A stretch of 64,000 bases of DNA from Thermanaeromonas sp. C210 (GTDB lineage: Bacteria > Bacillota > DSM-521 > Neomoorellales > Neomoorellaceae), in assembly GCF_013167955.1 (NCBI RefSeq), contig NZ_BLWF01000002.1:475185-539184 (forward strand). Reading direction: 5' to 3'. This document shows, piece by piece, positions 47,630 to 55,834 of the stretch. The translations under genes and the position numbers were made by a program. Numbering within the stretch: position 1 is the first letter of the stretch; every line of letters begins with the position of its first letter. The notes beneath the pieces were generated by a model. It made no database searches. It worked only from the letters and a program-made list of their open reading frames with translations, and was not told where the DNA came from.

Positions 47630-48553
47630 TCACCGGCCGACAAGGTCGGCCAGGTATTTCTCCGCCGCCATGGCCGCGGCTGCACCGTCGCCCACGGCGG
47701 TGGCTACCTGTCGGAAGGCCTTAGACCGCACATCCCCGGCGGCGTAGACGCCGGCGACCGAGGTGGACAGGTCCTCCCGGGTAATAATGTAGCCTCCTTC
47801 ATCCAGCTCCAGGATGCCCTGGAGGAAGTCGGTGTTCGGCTTCTGGCCGATGAAGATGAAAATCCCGTCGAATTCCTCTTCTCTGACCATCCCGCTCTGA
47901 ACATCCCGCAAGCGCAGGGCTTCCACTTTAGTTTCTCCCAGGATGGCCTCCACTGTTGTGCTCCAGTAGAAGGTTATCTTGGGGTTTTCCAGGGCCCTCC
48001 GTTGAAGGATCTGGGCGGCCCGTAGCCGGTCGCGGCGGTGAATGATGGTCACGCTGGCGGCAAAGCGGGTGAGAAAGAGAGCTTCTTCCACGGCGGAATC
48101 GCCCCCGCCCACTACGGCCACCCTTTTGCCCCGGAAGAAGGCGGCGTCGCAGGTGGCGCAGTAGGACACCCCTCGCCCCCGCAAGGCTTCCTCTCCCGGC
48201 ACCTCCAGGGGGCGGGGGCTGGCACCGGTGGCCACGATCACGGCGCCGGCCGCGTACTCATTACCGTCGGCCCATACCCGCTTCTGCGTCCCGTTAAAGT
48301 CCACCCTGGCCACCGTGGCGGTTTCCAGTTGGGCTCCAAAACGCTGGGCCTGTTCAGCAAACTTGGCGGCCAGGTCCATGCCGTCGATACCCTCGGGAAA
48401 GCCCGGGTAGTTTTCTATCCTGTCCGTCTGGCCGGCCCAGCCGCCGGGGACCCCTCTTTCCAGTATAACCGTACGCAGGCCTCCCCTGGCGCCGTACAGC
48501 CCGGCCGTAAGCCCGGCCGGGCCCCCTCCCAATACCAGAAGGTCGCAATCCAT
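47630..48553 (-). CDS. trxB: Thioredoxin reductase
   Basis: FAD/NAD(P)-dependent disulfide reductase, 307 aa. FAD motif LLVLGGGPAGLTAGLYGARGG, redox-active CATC in VSYCATCDAAFF, NADPH motif VAVVGGGDSAVEEALFL, and C-terminal GVYAAGDVRSKAFRQVATAVGDGAAAA. The NADPH-site HRRDRLRA includes the arginines that bind the 2'-phosphate. ATG 48553 has GGGAGG upstream; transcription probably starts at the promoter near 48714. Confidence 0.95.
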   Translation of the reverse strand: MDCDLLVLGGGPAGLTAGLYGARGGLRTVILERGVPGGWAGQTDRIENYPGFPEGIDGMDLAAKFAEQAQRFGAQLETATVARVDFNGTQKRVWADGNEYAAGAVIVATGASPRPLEVPGEEALRGRGVSYCATCDAAFFRGKRVAVVGGGDSAVEEALFLTRFAASVTIIHRRDRLRAAQILQRRALENPKITFYWSTTVEAILGETKVEALRLRDVQSGMVREEEFDGIFIFIGQKPNTDFLQGILELDEGGYIITREDLSTSVAGVYAAGDVRSKAFRQVATAVGDGAAAAMAAEKYLADLVGR

Positions 48554-48713
48554 GGCTAACTGCCTCCCGTATTTATAAGGTAATCTTCTCCTTGCAGATT
48601 TCGGTGTTACGCCTCCCCGCACCATCCCGGCAGGTTCCTTAAGGCCCGGTTGGGGTCAAGGTAGCCCTCTGATAATCAGCCTGTTGGTCCCTCGTTTTTC
48701 TGATTTTGAGTTA

Positions 48714-48743
48714 ATTATACGCTATAAGTAAGTCCCGGCGCAA
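48714..48743 (-). promoter_or_regulatory. Candidate promoter of trxB-copZ
   Basis: Minus strand TTGCGC (48738-48743), 18-bp spacer, perfect TATAAT (48714-48719). Confidence 0.5.
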
Positions 48744-48772
48744 CCCTGCCGGCCACGGCCTGTCCACGAAAC

Positions 48773-48813
48773 AAAAAAGACCGCCCTTCGCGATCAAAGG
48801 CGCGGCCTTTTTT
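48773..48813 (-). terminator. Terminator of the LysM-G5-M23 gene
   Basis: A GC-rich imperfect hairpin (GGCCGCGCCTT with AAGGGCGGTC) is flanked by six T on either strand, so it can work in both directions. It lies 24 bp after the gene. Confidence 0.75.
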
Positions 48814-48836
48814 GGATATCCTCAAGGATTGGCCCT

Positions 48837-50333
48837 TCAGCGTAGGTATTGGTAAGGATTGCGGAACTCCCCGTCAACCAGAACCTCCAGGTGCAGGTGG
48901 GGACCCGTGGTCCGGCCCGAGGTGCCCACGTAACCTACTATTTGGCCCCGCGACACCCTCTGACCTGTCTTTACATTGTAGCCGGAAAGGTGGGCATAGC
49001 GGGTAACCAGGCCGCCTCCGTGGTCGATGGTTACCATACGGCCGTATCCGCCCATATATCCCACCTGGGTCACCACGCCGTCCTCGGCGGCACCTACAGC
49101 GGTTCCGTAAGAAGCCGCGATATCCAGGCCGGAATGAAACTCCCCGCCCCGGTAACCGTAGGGCGAACTAATAGGACCCGACACCGGCCAGGCCAGGCGG
49201 CCCGAGCCCCCGCGGGCGGCCAGGGCCACTTGTACCTTGGTGCCGCGTTCTACAATTCTGGTGACCGGCTCCTTCAGGACTTTCGCCTCAAGGACTTCTT
49301 TTCCAACAACCCGGCCGTTCTCGGCCACGACGCGGTAGGTTACCTTCTTCTCTCCCTCAACCCCTGCCTGTTTTACCCGCTCCTGACCCCGCCACAGTTG
49401 GGATGTCGTCTTCACCTCGGTGGGATAAGGTATGCTCTCCGTAACCTCCTGCCGGTAAACCACCACTACGTTGAGCAGGGGCTTCCTGGCGCTCAGGTTA
49501 ATTACCTGTCCTATGTCGAGGCGCTCCCCCTGAATTTGCGGGTTGGCTTCCTGCAGCTTTTCTACCGGGAGGTCGAACTTCTGGGCAATGGTCCAGAGGC
49601 AGTCTCCCTCCTGGACGGTATATTGTCTGACTTCTTCGGTTCCTTCCTTAAGAAGGGCGAGAACCTCATCCGGAGAAGCGATGTCCTCCGGGGCCGCCAG
49701 TTGGCGGACCAGACTTACTTTTTCCTTGAACTTTACTTCTTCCACCATAGCCCCCTCGCCCGGCACGAACTCCTTCTTCAGCCGTTCCAGGAGGGCTACG
49801 GCCGTAGCCTCGTCCCGCAACAAAGCGCGGGAGACTCCGTCAATTTCGAGGGCCGTGGCCGGGACCTTGAAGGAAATTCGCCCCGCCAGGAGCCGTTCCA
49901 GCTCCTCGGGGGTATTGATGGCCCCGCGGTCCACCTTCACGGGCAGGTATTCTATTGTTTCGGCAAGCTGGACACCCTCATAGCCGCCTTTTCCCATGGC
50001 CGCCAGGAGATTTTCAACGGCCTGTTGGGCCTCCTCCCTGCTGGCGGCCACGGCCACCCTTTCACCTTCAACGACTACGGCCCAGGCATTGGGAGCCACG
50101 GCCAGACGCCAGCCTGCCAGGAGAATCACTGCGCCTCCTGCTATCCCTATAACCGCTCTTCTGAAGCGGGGAGGTTTGTCCTCCCACTTCCGCCTAAATT
50201 TGTATACCAGCGCCCAACTCTGCTTCAAGCCCTCGGCAGCTCTTTGAGCAGCTCCCTTAACCTTCTCCAACCAATTTCCAGGACTCTCCTTAGGTTGCGG
50301 CAACCCTTCCGGCTGCTCAAGGTGCGGTGGCAT
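48837..50333 (-). CDS. Membrane-anchored LysM-G5-M23 metallopeptidase
   Basis: A 498-residue envelope peptidase. Cytoplasmic N-terminus (about 60 aa), one membrane helix (VIGIAGGAVILLAGWRLAVAP), a helical region with YkuD-associated-like repeats (about 100-240), LysM (about 245-290: YTVQEGDCLWTIAQKFDLP), G5 domain (about 300-370: EVTESIPYPTEVKTTSQLWRG), and M23 peptidase with FHSGLDIAASYG and HLHLEVLVDG. ATG 50333 is preceded by GGGGGGAGG. Similar proteins act at the clostridial cell wall or forespore; the exact role is unknown. Confidence 0.92.
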   Translation of the reverse strand: MPPHLEQPEGLPQPKESPGNWLEKVKGAAQRAAEGLKQSWALVYKFRRKWEDKPPRFRRAVIGIAGGAVILLAGWRLAVAPNAWAVVVEGERVAVAASREEAQQAVENLLAAMGKGGYEGVQLAETIEYLPVKVDRGAINTPEELERLLAGRISFKVPATALEIDGVSRALLRDEATAVALLERLKKEFVPGEGAMVEEVKFKEKVSLVRQLAAPEDIASPDEVLALLKEGTEEVRQYTVQEGDCLWTIAQKFDLPVEKLQEANPQIQGERLDIGQVINLSARKPLLNVVVVYRQEVTESIPYPTEVKTTSQLWRGQERVKQAGVEGEKKVTYRVVAENGRVVGKEVLEAKVLKEPVTRIVERGTKVQVALAARGGSGRLAWPVSGPISSPYGYRGGEFHSGLDIAASYGTAVGAAEDGVVTQVGYMGGYGRMVTIDHGGGLVTRYAHLSGYNVKTGQRVSRGQIVGYVGTSGRTTGPHLHLEVLVDGEFRNPYQYLR

Positions 50334-50448
50334 GACCTCCCCCCTTTGTATATATATTCCGGCCCGCCGTCCTCGGTTCGGCCGACCGCCAACAAGCAAA
50401 GAACGGTAGCACGTTATATATTTCGCTTTAAAGGGAGAGGAATCCTGC

Positions 50449-51855
50449 CTAACTTGAAAAATTCGCCTTTAGTTTCGCCAGGATATACAGGGAGGCTTCC
50501 AGCCTGCTCTGCTGGAGGGCGCAGGCCACCTCATCGGGTTCCCGCAGGTTTCCGGTGGAAGCGAGAGCAGCGGCATGGCACCCGCCGCTGCAGTAAAAGC
50601 GGGCCCAGCAGCGGGCGCACCGGGGTTTTCGGTACACGTAGGCCTGGCGGAACTCCTCCTGCAGGTCCGGCCTCTCGATGCCCCGTTGGACGTGGCCCAG
50701 GCGGAACTCGGACCTGCCCACCAGCTGGTGGCAGGGGTAAAGCTCGCCGTCCGGGGTAACAGCCATATAGCTCACCCCCGCTCCGCAACCGTACAGCCGC
50801 TTGGTAAGACAGGGGCCCCCGCCCAGGTCCAGGTTAAAGTGAAAGAACTCAAAGGGCCGCCCTTCCCGCCTCGCACTGCAGTAAAGATCGGCCAACCGGG
50901 AATATTCCCTCCTCACGGTGGGTATATCCTCCATCCTGAGGCTGTAAGGTGCCTGGGGCGGGGCCACTACCGGCTCCAGGGAAATAAACCGGAAGCCCAA
51001 ACTTAAAAGGTGCTCGACGTCCCGGCTGAAGTCGAGATTGTCCCGGGTATAGGTGCCGCGTATCCAATAGTCCTCGTGACCGCGGGCGGCTGTAAGGGCT
51101 TTGAGGCGCGGGACTACCTGGGCATAGCTGCCTTCCCCGTCCGGCAGGCGGCGGTACCGGTCATGGGTATTTGGCCGCCCGTCCAGGCTCAAAATCACGC
51201 TGATGCGCTCCCGGTTTAAAAACTCCTCTATTTCCGGCGTCAGGCCCAGGCCATTGGTGGTGAGGGTGAAGCGTATTTCCTTCCCCGCGGCTTCGGCCCG
51301 GGCGCGGCCGTAAGCTACTAATTCCCGCACCGTATCGAAATTGAGCAGGGGTTCGCCGCCGAAAAAATCTACTTCCACCCGCGGCCGCCTTCCGGCGAGG
51401 CGGAACAGAAGGTCCAGGGCCGCGCGGCCAACTGCGCGGCTCATGAGGCCACGGCGGCCGCCGAAGGGACCTCCCCCGGCAAAGCAGTACCGGCAGCGCA
51501 TGTTGCAGTCGTGGGACACGTGGAGGCAAAGGGCCTGCAGTACCGGCTCCGGCGGTCGGTAAAGGCCAGCGGCGAGGTCCCGGGTAAAAAGACTGCCCTC
51601 CTCCTGGCAGCGCGCCAGGTCGGCCAGCACCTCGTCCACCACCTCCCGACCGTAGCAGCCGGTGCTGCGCGCCAGGGCAGAATACTCTATGCGGTTACAA
51701 CCGGCCAGATCAGCGAGAACGTCCTTGGTGGGTTGGTCGATGATATGGAGGGCGCCGCTGTTGACATCTAACAGGAGGTCCAGGTCGTTAAAGGTAAACC
51801 AGTGTATATCGGCCTGCCAGTCTACATCCCGCAGGTCGGGTATCCTTTTCGTCAT
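50449..51855 (-). CDS. scfB: Radical SAM SCIFF peptide maturase
   Basis: Forms the Cys-to-Thr thioether bond in the SCIFF ranthipeptide. It is 468 aa: N-terminal RiPP recognition element-like region (about 1-90: FTFNDLDLLLDVNSGALHIID), radical SAM core with CNMRCRYC (near residue 118), and a C-terminal SPASM/twitch region with GGGPCLTKRLYGCGAG, YPCHQLVG and CARCWARFYCSGGCHA for auxiliary Fe-S clusters. The ATG has GAGGGTG 7 nt upstream. Its peptide lies 774 bp upstream instead of directly adjacent. Confidence 0.93.
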   Translation of the reverse strand: MTKRIPDLRDVDWQADIHWFTFNDLDLLLDVNSGALHIIDQPTKDVLADLAGCNRIEYSALARSTGCYGREVVDEVLADLARCQEEGSLFTRDLAAGLYRPPEPVLQALCLHVSHDCNMRCRYCFAGGGPFGGRRGLMSRAVGRAALDLLFRLAGRRPRVEVDFFGGEPLLNFDTVRELVAYGRARAEAAGKEIRFTLTTNGLGLTPEIEEFLNRERISVILSLDGRPNTHDRYRRLPDGEGSYAQVVPRLKALTAARGHEDYWIRGTYTRDNLDFSRDVEHLLSLGFRFISLEPVVAPPQAPYSLRMEDIPTVRREYSRLADLYCSARREGRPFEFFHFNLDLGGGPCLTKRLYGCGAGVSYMAVTPDGELYPCHQLVGRSEFRLGHVQRGIERPDLQEEFRQAYVYRKPRCARCWARFYCSGGCHAAALASTGNLREPDEVACALQQSRLEASLYILAKLKANFSS

Positions 51856-51884
51856 TCTCCCACACCCTCATACGGTACTAGGTC

Positions 51885-51909
51885 GGAGCCCGGGGGATTT
51901 CCGGGCTCC
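51885..51909. repeat. 9-bp perfect hairpin in the scfB leader
   Basis: GGAGCCCGG and CCGGGCTCC flank a 7-nt loop about 30 bp before the scfB start. There is no T-run, so it may stabilise the 5' end or affect initiation. Confidence 0.45.
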
Positions 51910-51949
51910 CGCGGTGTATCGCCCGCTCACAGGGGAGTGACTTATAACT

Positions 51950-52080
51950 CGCAAGGGGGCTTCAGCCTAAGGGGAAGGCGGGCCCTTGCGCAATTGGAGC
52001 CGCCGGCCGGGCTAAAGCATAAGGCCGCCTGCGGCCCGCTCCTGAGGCAAGGGGTTCGAATGATGCGGGAGACCCGTGGC
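51950..52080. repeat. Mosaic dispersed repeat, fragment
   Basis: GCCTGCGGCCCGCTCCTGAG here is identical to a stretch of the reverse complement of 20263-20470, and the flanking GGGCTAAAGC and CGCAAGGG segments resemble the 53735 and 22579 copies. Boundaries are approximate. It lies in the long scfA-scfB gap. Confidence 0.5.
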
Positions 52081-52161
52081 TGAAAACCGGGTACCGATCT
52101 TCCTCCGCCAATCTCGTTGACCCACCCAAGGCCGTGCCGCAGAGGCCTTAAGGACGCCAAC

Positions 52162-52197
52162 AAAAAAGCCGGCTCCCTGCGAGGGGGAAACCGGCTT
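52162..52197 (-). terminator. Intrinsic terminator between scfA and scfB
   Basis: Minus strand AGCCGGTTTCCC pairs with GGGAGCCGGCT and is followed by TTTTTTG. It would separate scfB from the upstream rplM-rpsI-scfA transcript. Between 52198 and 52540 there is a GC-rich stretch with no recognised gene; a 139-codon ORF there (52200-52619) lacks family resemblance. Confidence 0.75.
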
Positions 52198-52542
52198 CCC
52201 TACCGCCCCATTTTGTCCCCGGGGACGGGAACGGGTACCCACGCCCGGAGGTTGCCACCCTCCCGTGCCCTCCCGAAGCTGACCATGGCCTCCGCCTGAC
52301 TCCCCAGCAAGGCCATAGGCGGCATCTCCTGCCCTGCCCTGTGTATCCCACCCCGAGCTGACCCCTTAGCCATGGCGGAGGCCCGGCGACCCTTCGCCCG
52401 CGGCATCGATCTCGTCCCCGCGGCTCCGGGCGGGACCCGGGACCCTGAGGAACTGGCGATGCTCCAACCTCTTTGCCTCGCGCCACCGGGCAGGGGCTTA
52501 AGTACTGCCGGAGCCCGGGAATGACCACTGGTCAGGGCCGGG

Positions 52543-52563
52543 CAAAAGGCCCCCAGGGGGGCC
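52543..52563 (-). terminator. Weak terminator about 65 bp after scfA
   Basis: Minus strand GGCCCC-CCTG-GGGGCC is followed by TTTTG. Confidence 0.45.
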
Positions 52564-52591
52564 AGGCCGAGGGCCCCTTTCCGGAGTGCCA

Positions 52592-52617
52592 GCCGGCGGG
52601 GTCCGGCTCCCGCCGGC
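52592..52617. repeat. 9-bp hairpin right after the SCIFF stop codon
   Basis: GCCGGCGGG and CCCGCCGGC with an 8-nt loop start 12 bp after the scfA stop. It may protect the 3' end of the peptide mRNA. Confidence 0.5.
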
Positions 52618-52628
52618 ACCCGGCTCTT

Positions 52629-52799
52629 CTACTTCATCACGGATGGACGAGAGCTGGTCCTCTGGCCGTTTTCACAAGCCTGATTGCTGACAGTAATGGA
52701 GGTTTTGCAGGCCGACTGGCAGGAAACCCGGCAGTATCCGCAGCCGCCCCTTTGCAGGGTCTCTTGCAATCGCGGTTGGCTCACGGTAATGATATGCAT
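52629..52799 (-). CDS. scfA: SCIFF ranthipeptide precursor, five-cysteine variant
   Basis: A 56-residue precursor of the SCIFF family. The core is GGCGYCRVSCQSACKTSI and then TVSNQACEN, with Cys at 20, 23, 27, 31 and 42. The canonical sequence has a sixth Cys where this one has Ile35 (KTSC becomes KTSI). Cys31 and Thr36 correspond to the pair thioether-linked in Clostridium thermocellum CteA. The tail after residue 43 is longer than usual. ATG 52799 lies behind GGGGTGA and begins 20 bp after the rpsI stop, so it is probably transcribed with rplM-rpsI. It is the substrate of ScfB. Confidence 0.92.
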   Translation of the reverse strand: MHIITVSQPRLQETLQRGGCGYCRVSCQSACKTSITVSNQACENGQRTSSRPSVMK

Positions 52800-52818
52800 T
52801 ATAGGCTCACCCCGGCTT

Positions 52819-53211
52819 CTAGCGTTTGGAGAATTGAGGTGCCTTGCGCGCTTTTTTCAGCCCGTACTTGCGCCGCTCCTTCATGCGGGGATCCCGGGTA
52901 AGGAACCCGGCCCGCCGCAATACCGGTCGCAGTTCGGCGTCGGCCTGAAGGAGGGCCCGGGCTATCCCCAGGCGCACCGCCCCGGCCTGGCCGCTCAAGC
53001 CGCCCCCTTCTACCTTGGCCACCACATCGAAGCGGTCCGCCATCCGCGCCACCTCGAGGGGGCGGCGTATCATATCGGCCAAAACCTGCTGGCCGAAATA
53101 TTCTATAGGCGTCCTATCGTTTATGATTATACGGCCTTCCCCTGGAATCAGCCTTACCCGGGCCACCGCTTCCTTGCGCCGTCCCGTGCCGTAGAACTGT
53201 ACCTGTGCCAA
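52819..53211 (-). CDS. rpsI: Ribosomal protein S9
   Basis: 30S subunit protein, 130 aa. Starts [21 protein letters not shown] and ends in the typical basic tail [12 protein letters not shown], whose last Arg reaches the P-site tRNA. Follows rplM by 17 bp. Confidence 0.98.
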   Translation of the reverse strand: MAQVQFYGTGRRKEAVARVRLIPGEGRIIINDRTPIEYFGQQVLADMIRRPLEVARMADRFDVVAKVEGGGLSGQAGAVRLGIARALLQADAELRPVLRRAGFLTRDPRMKERRKYGLKKARKAPQFSKR

Positions 53212-53228
53212 ACCCTTCGCCTCCTTCT

Positions 53229-53663
53229 TTAATCCCTAGCCGTCCATACTTCTGGCTTTTGTGCCTGGTGGGGATGGGTGTCGCCCCGGTAGACTCTCAG
53301 CTTCTTGATGATCTTGCGTCCCAGCCGGTTGTGGGGTAGCATCCCCCAGACGGCCTTGTGCACGGCCTTTTCCGGCTGGGTTTTGAGCAGGGTGCCGTAC
53401 TTGATCCGTTTGAGCCCTCCGGGATAACCCGAATGGCGGATGTACTCCTTCTGCTCCAGTTTCTTGCCGGTCAACCGTACCTTCTCGGCATTTATGATGA
53501 TGACGTGGTCACCGGTGTCCACGTGGGGAGTATAGATGGGTTTATGCTTTCCCCGCAGCAGGGCTGCCGCCGTGGCCGCTACGCGCCCCAGGCTCTTGCC
53601 GGCGGCGTCGATGACGTACCACTTGCGCTGCACCTCATGGGGTTTGGCCATAAAGGTCTTCAT
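53229..53663 (-). CDS. rplM: Ribosomal protein L13
   Basis: 50S assembly-initiator protein, 144 aa. Motifs: [38 protein letters not shown], and [26 protein letters not shown] 53663 is behind CAGGAGGGAG; a longer frame upstream has no family match. A 610-bp non-coding gap with a repeat separates it from truA. Confidence 0.98.
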   Translation of the reverse strand: MKTFMAKPHEVQRKWYVIDAAGKSLGRVAATAAALLRGKHKPIYTPHVDTGDHVIIINAEKVRLTGKKLEQKEYIRHSGYPGGLKRIKYGTLLKTQPEKAVHKAVWGMLPHNRLGRKIIKKLRVYRGDTHPHQAQKPEVWTARD

Positions 53664-53734
53664 TTTCTCCCTCCTGTTTCCGCTCAGCCTAATTTTACGA
53701 GAATACACGATCCAAGTCAACTAAAGGACATCTA

Positions 53735-53989
53735 GCGTATCCCCATTTTGGGGGTAGAGGCTGCCTTGGCTTGAAAGCGAGCGACTAACCCGAGCGGCTG
53801 CCAAACTTCATGAAGTCGAAAGCGGAGGCGGACCCGAGGCCATGGACGGCCGAGGCCCGCAATTGAGATAGGAGGATGTCGAATTTGCCGGGAAGTCCGC
53901 CGGAGCTTAAGACTGAGTGATAGTTTAGCCCGCGAGGGTTTCTGGAGCGAGCGAAAGCCGAGCAGACCTATGCTCGAAAATGGGATCGC
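53735..53989. repeat. Mosaic dispersed repeat, longest copy, with terminal inverted repeats
   Basis: About 255 bp, from GCGTATCCCCATTTT to CGAAAATGGGATCGC, an imperfect terminal inverted repeat of about 15 bp. It has long blocks in common with 22579-22747 (reverse orientation) and 19236-19339. No transposase is encoded. It resembles a MITE. The rest of the rplM-truA gap (53990-54273) is GC-rich and shows no recognisable gene. Confidence 0.75.
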
Positions 53990-54273
53990 CAGAAGAGCCA
54001 TGGCACATCCCTCTATGGTCACCCTTCCCTGCGGGACCCGCAGGCCGGGCCGACCCCAAATTCCCGGGTCAAGGAGGATTTTCCGTCGCCCGGCCGCCGT
54101 GCTCCGGGAACCGGGCCCGGGAGATAACCCTTCCCTGGCCCTGCCCCATCCTCGTAACGCCCGGGCCTTCCGCCCGCCTCGGGTAGCCCCCTTGCGGGAT
54201 AAACCCCCTTTTAGACGGGGGATAGTCCGCGGCGGCCGTATAGCCTCGCTTTTTCTTCCAGCACCGGCGCGCC

Positions 54274-55014
54274 TCAATACTCCACGCGTTCCAGGCACAG
54301 GCCCTGGGGCGGCGCCGTAGGTCCCGCTTCCTCCCGCCGGCGGCCGGCCAGAATCCTTCCCATATCCCCGGGATCTCGCCGCCCCAGACCGATTTCCACC
54401 AGGGTGCCGACGATAATGCGCACCATGTGGTACAGGAAGCCGTCGGCCGTAATGTCCAGGTAGAGGAAGGGTTCCCGGCGGGTCCACCTGATATCCTTAA
54501 TTTCCCGTTCGAAGTTCTTAACGGGCCGGCCCGCCGCGGCGAAGGCGCGGAAATCATGGCGTCCCTTTAGGCTTGCGGCCGCCTCTTTCATGGCATCCAG
54601 GTCCAGGGGCCGCCGGACGTGCCAGGCATAGCGCCGTCGAAACACATCGGGAAGGGCGCCGTTGTCGATGGTATAGCGGTAGGTCTTGCTCCTGGCCGAA
54701 TAGCGGGCGTGAAAGTCCGGCCCCACCTCCTCGGCCTTGAGGGCCACGATGTCCGGCGGCAGTACGCTGTTTAAGGCCCACGGCCAGCGCTCTGTAGGTA
54801 TCTTGCTCCCAGTGGCCAGGCTTATTACCTGACCCCGGGCGTGAACCCCGGCATCGGTGCGGCCGGCCGCTATCACCCGGATCCTTTCACCCGTCAGCCG
54901 GGCCAGGGCTTCCTCCACCCTCTGCTGGATGGTAGGGCCGTGCTCCCGGGGCTGCACCTGCCAGCCGGCGTAGTCGGTGCCGTCGTAGGCCAGGGTGATC
55001 TTCAGGTACCTCAT
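54274..55014 (-). CDS. truA: tRNA pseudouridine(38-40) synthase
   Basis: Modifies the anticodon arm of many tRNAs, 246 aa. Catalytic Asp in [16 protein letters not shown]; other blocks are [29 protein letters not shown], and [19 protein letters not shown]. The truA-ecfT-ecfA-rplQ linkage is the usual Firmicutes order. Confidence 0.96.
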   Translation of the reverse strand: MRYLKITLAYDGTDYAGWQVQPREHGPTIQQRVEEALARLTGERIRVIAAGRTDAGVHARGQVISLATGSKIPTERWPWALNSVLPPDIVALKAEEVGPDFHARYSARSKTYRYTIDNGALPDVFRRRYAWHVRRPLDLDAMKEAAASLKGRHDFRAFAAAGRPVKNFEREIKDIRWTRREPFLYLDITADGFLYHMVRIIVGTLVEIGLGRRDPGDMGRILAGRRREEAGPTAPPQGLCLERVEY

Positions 55015-55033
55015 AGGCTTCCCCCAAGGCTAT

Positions 55034-55834
55034 CTATATCCAGCGCAGGGCCAGGGCCAGGCCAGCCAGTATGCCGCATAGAACCAGGAAGGCGTAATCC
55101 TGCCACACCATTTTCAGTTGCTCCAGTGAACCCCGTCTGCGCCCGGCCTGGTAACACCGGGCTTCCATGGCCTGGGCCAGGTCTTCGGCCCTCTTAAGGG
55201 TACCCACGAACAGGGGTATCAGAAAGGGCAGGAAGTTTTTCCCCCAACCTATGATCCCCCGACGTTCGAGGCTGAGGCCGCGGGCCGCCTGGGCTTTGAG
55301 TACCCGGTCCGCCTCTTCCACCAGGGTAGGTACAAAGCGGAGGGCCAGGGTGAACATGAGGCTAATTTCGTCCACCGGCACCCTAAGCGCCGCCGTCGGC
55401 CGCAGGAGGTGTTGGATGCCCCGGGCTAGGGTCAGGGGGGTGGTGGTAGCCGTAAGGAGGGTTGCCGCCACCAACAGGAAGCCAACCCGGCCCGTGGCCA
55501 CCAGACCCAGCTCCAGCCCTTCGCGGGTGACCACCAGGGGGCCTACCTGGCTCCAGGGCGTACCCGGGGTAAGGGTAGCCTGGAGGGCTACCACTATAAG
55601 GAGAAAGAGCAGTACGGGTTTCATCTGCTGCCAGAGATAGCGCCATGATAAGTGCGCCAGGAACACCCCTGCCAGGGAAAGGGACCCCAGGGCAAAAAGA
55701 CTGCCGAGGTTGGGGGCCGCGAGGAGGGCTACCCCATAGAGGAAGAGACCCCCTATTTTGCTCCGCGGATCCAGGCGGTGGAGGAAGCTTCGGCCGGGCA
55801 CATAGCGCCCTAATTCAAAGGTCATGGCCTTCAC
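55034..55834 (-). CDS. ecfT: ECF transporter transmembrane subunit EcfT
   Basis: Shared membrane subunit that couples the two ATPases to different vitamin-binding S components. It is 266 aa, about five helices. N-terminal FELGRYVPGRSFLHRLDPRSKI. Coupling motifs KAQAARGLSLERR and AQAMEARCYQAGRRR. Overlaps ecfA2 by 20 bp. S components are not in the window. Confidence 0.95.
   Translation of the reverse strand: MKAMTFELGRYVPGRSFLHRLDPRSKIGGLFLYGVALLAAPNLGSLFALGSLSLAGVFLAHLSWRYLWQQMKPVLLFLLIVVALQATLTPGTPWSQVGPLVVTREGLELGLVATGRVGFLLVAATLLTATTTPLTLARGIQHLLRPTAALRVPVDEISLMFTLALRFVPTLVEEADRVLKAQAARGLSLERRGIIGWGKNFLPFLIPLFVGTLKRAEDLAQAMEARCYQAGRRRGSLEQLKMVWQDYAFLVLCGILAGLALALRWI

Noticed and set aside
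48849-50759. 636-codon plus-strand ORF opposite the LysM-G5-M23 gene and part of scfB
   Set aside because: Antisense to two well-supported genes; the composition mirrors them and there is no SD.
52036-52060. GGGGTTCGAATGATGCGGG as a possible tRNA T-arm
   Set aside because: No acceptor, D- or anticodon arm can be formed around it; it is part of a dispersed repeat.
52200-52619. 139-codon ORF in the scfA-scfB gap
   Set aside because: No SD at its start, Ala/Gly/Arg/Pro-rich composition expected from GC-rich non-coding DNA, and no family resemblance; it also crosses two hairpins.
53732-54487. 251-codon minus-strand ORF overlapping the end of truA and a repeat
   Set aside because: It runs antiparallel in composition, covers a dispersed repeat and part of truA in another frame, and shows no protein-like motifs.
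55034-55834. ARC in place of ARG in the second EcfT coupling motif as an anomaly
   Set aside because: EARCY-type variants are, to my knowledge, common in EcfT proteins.
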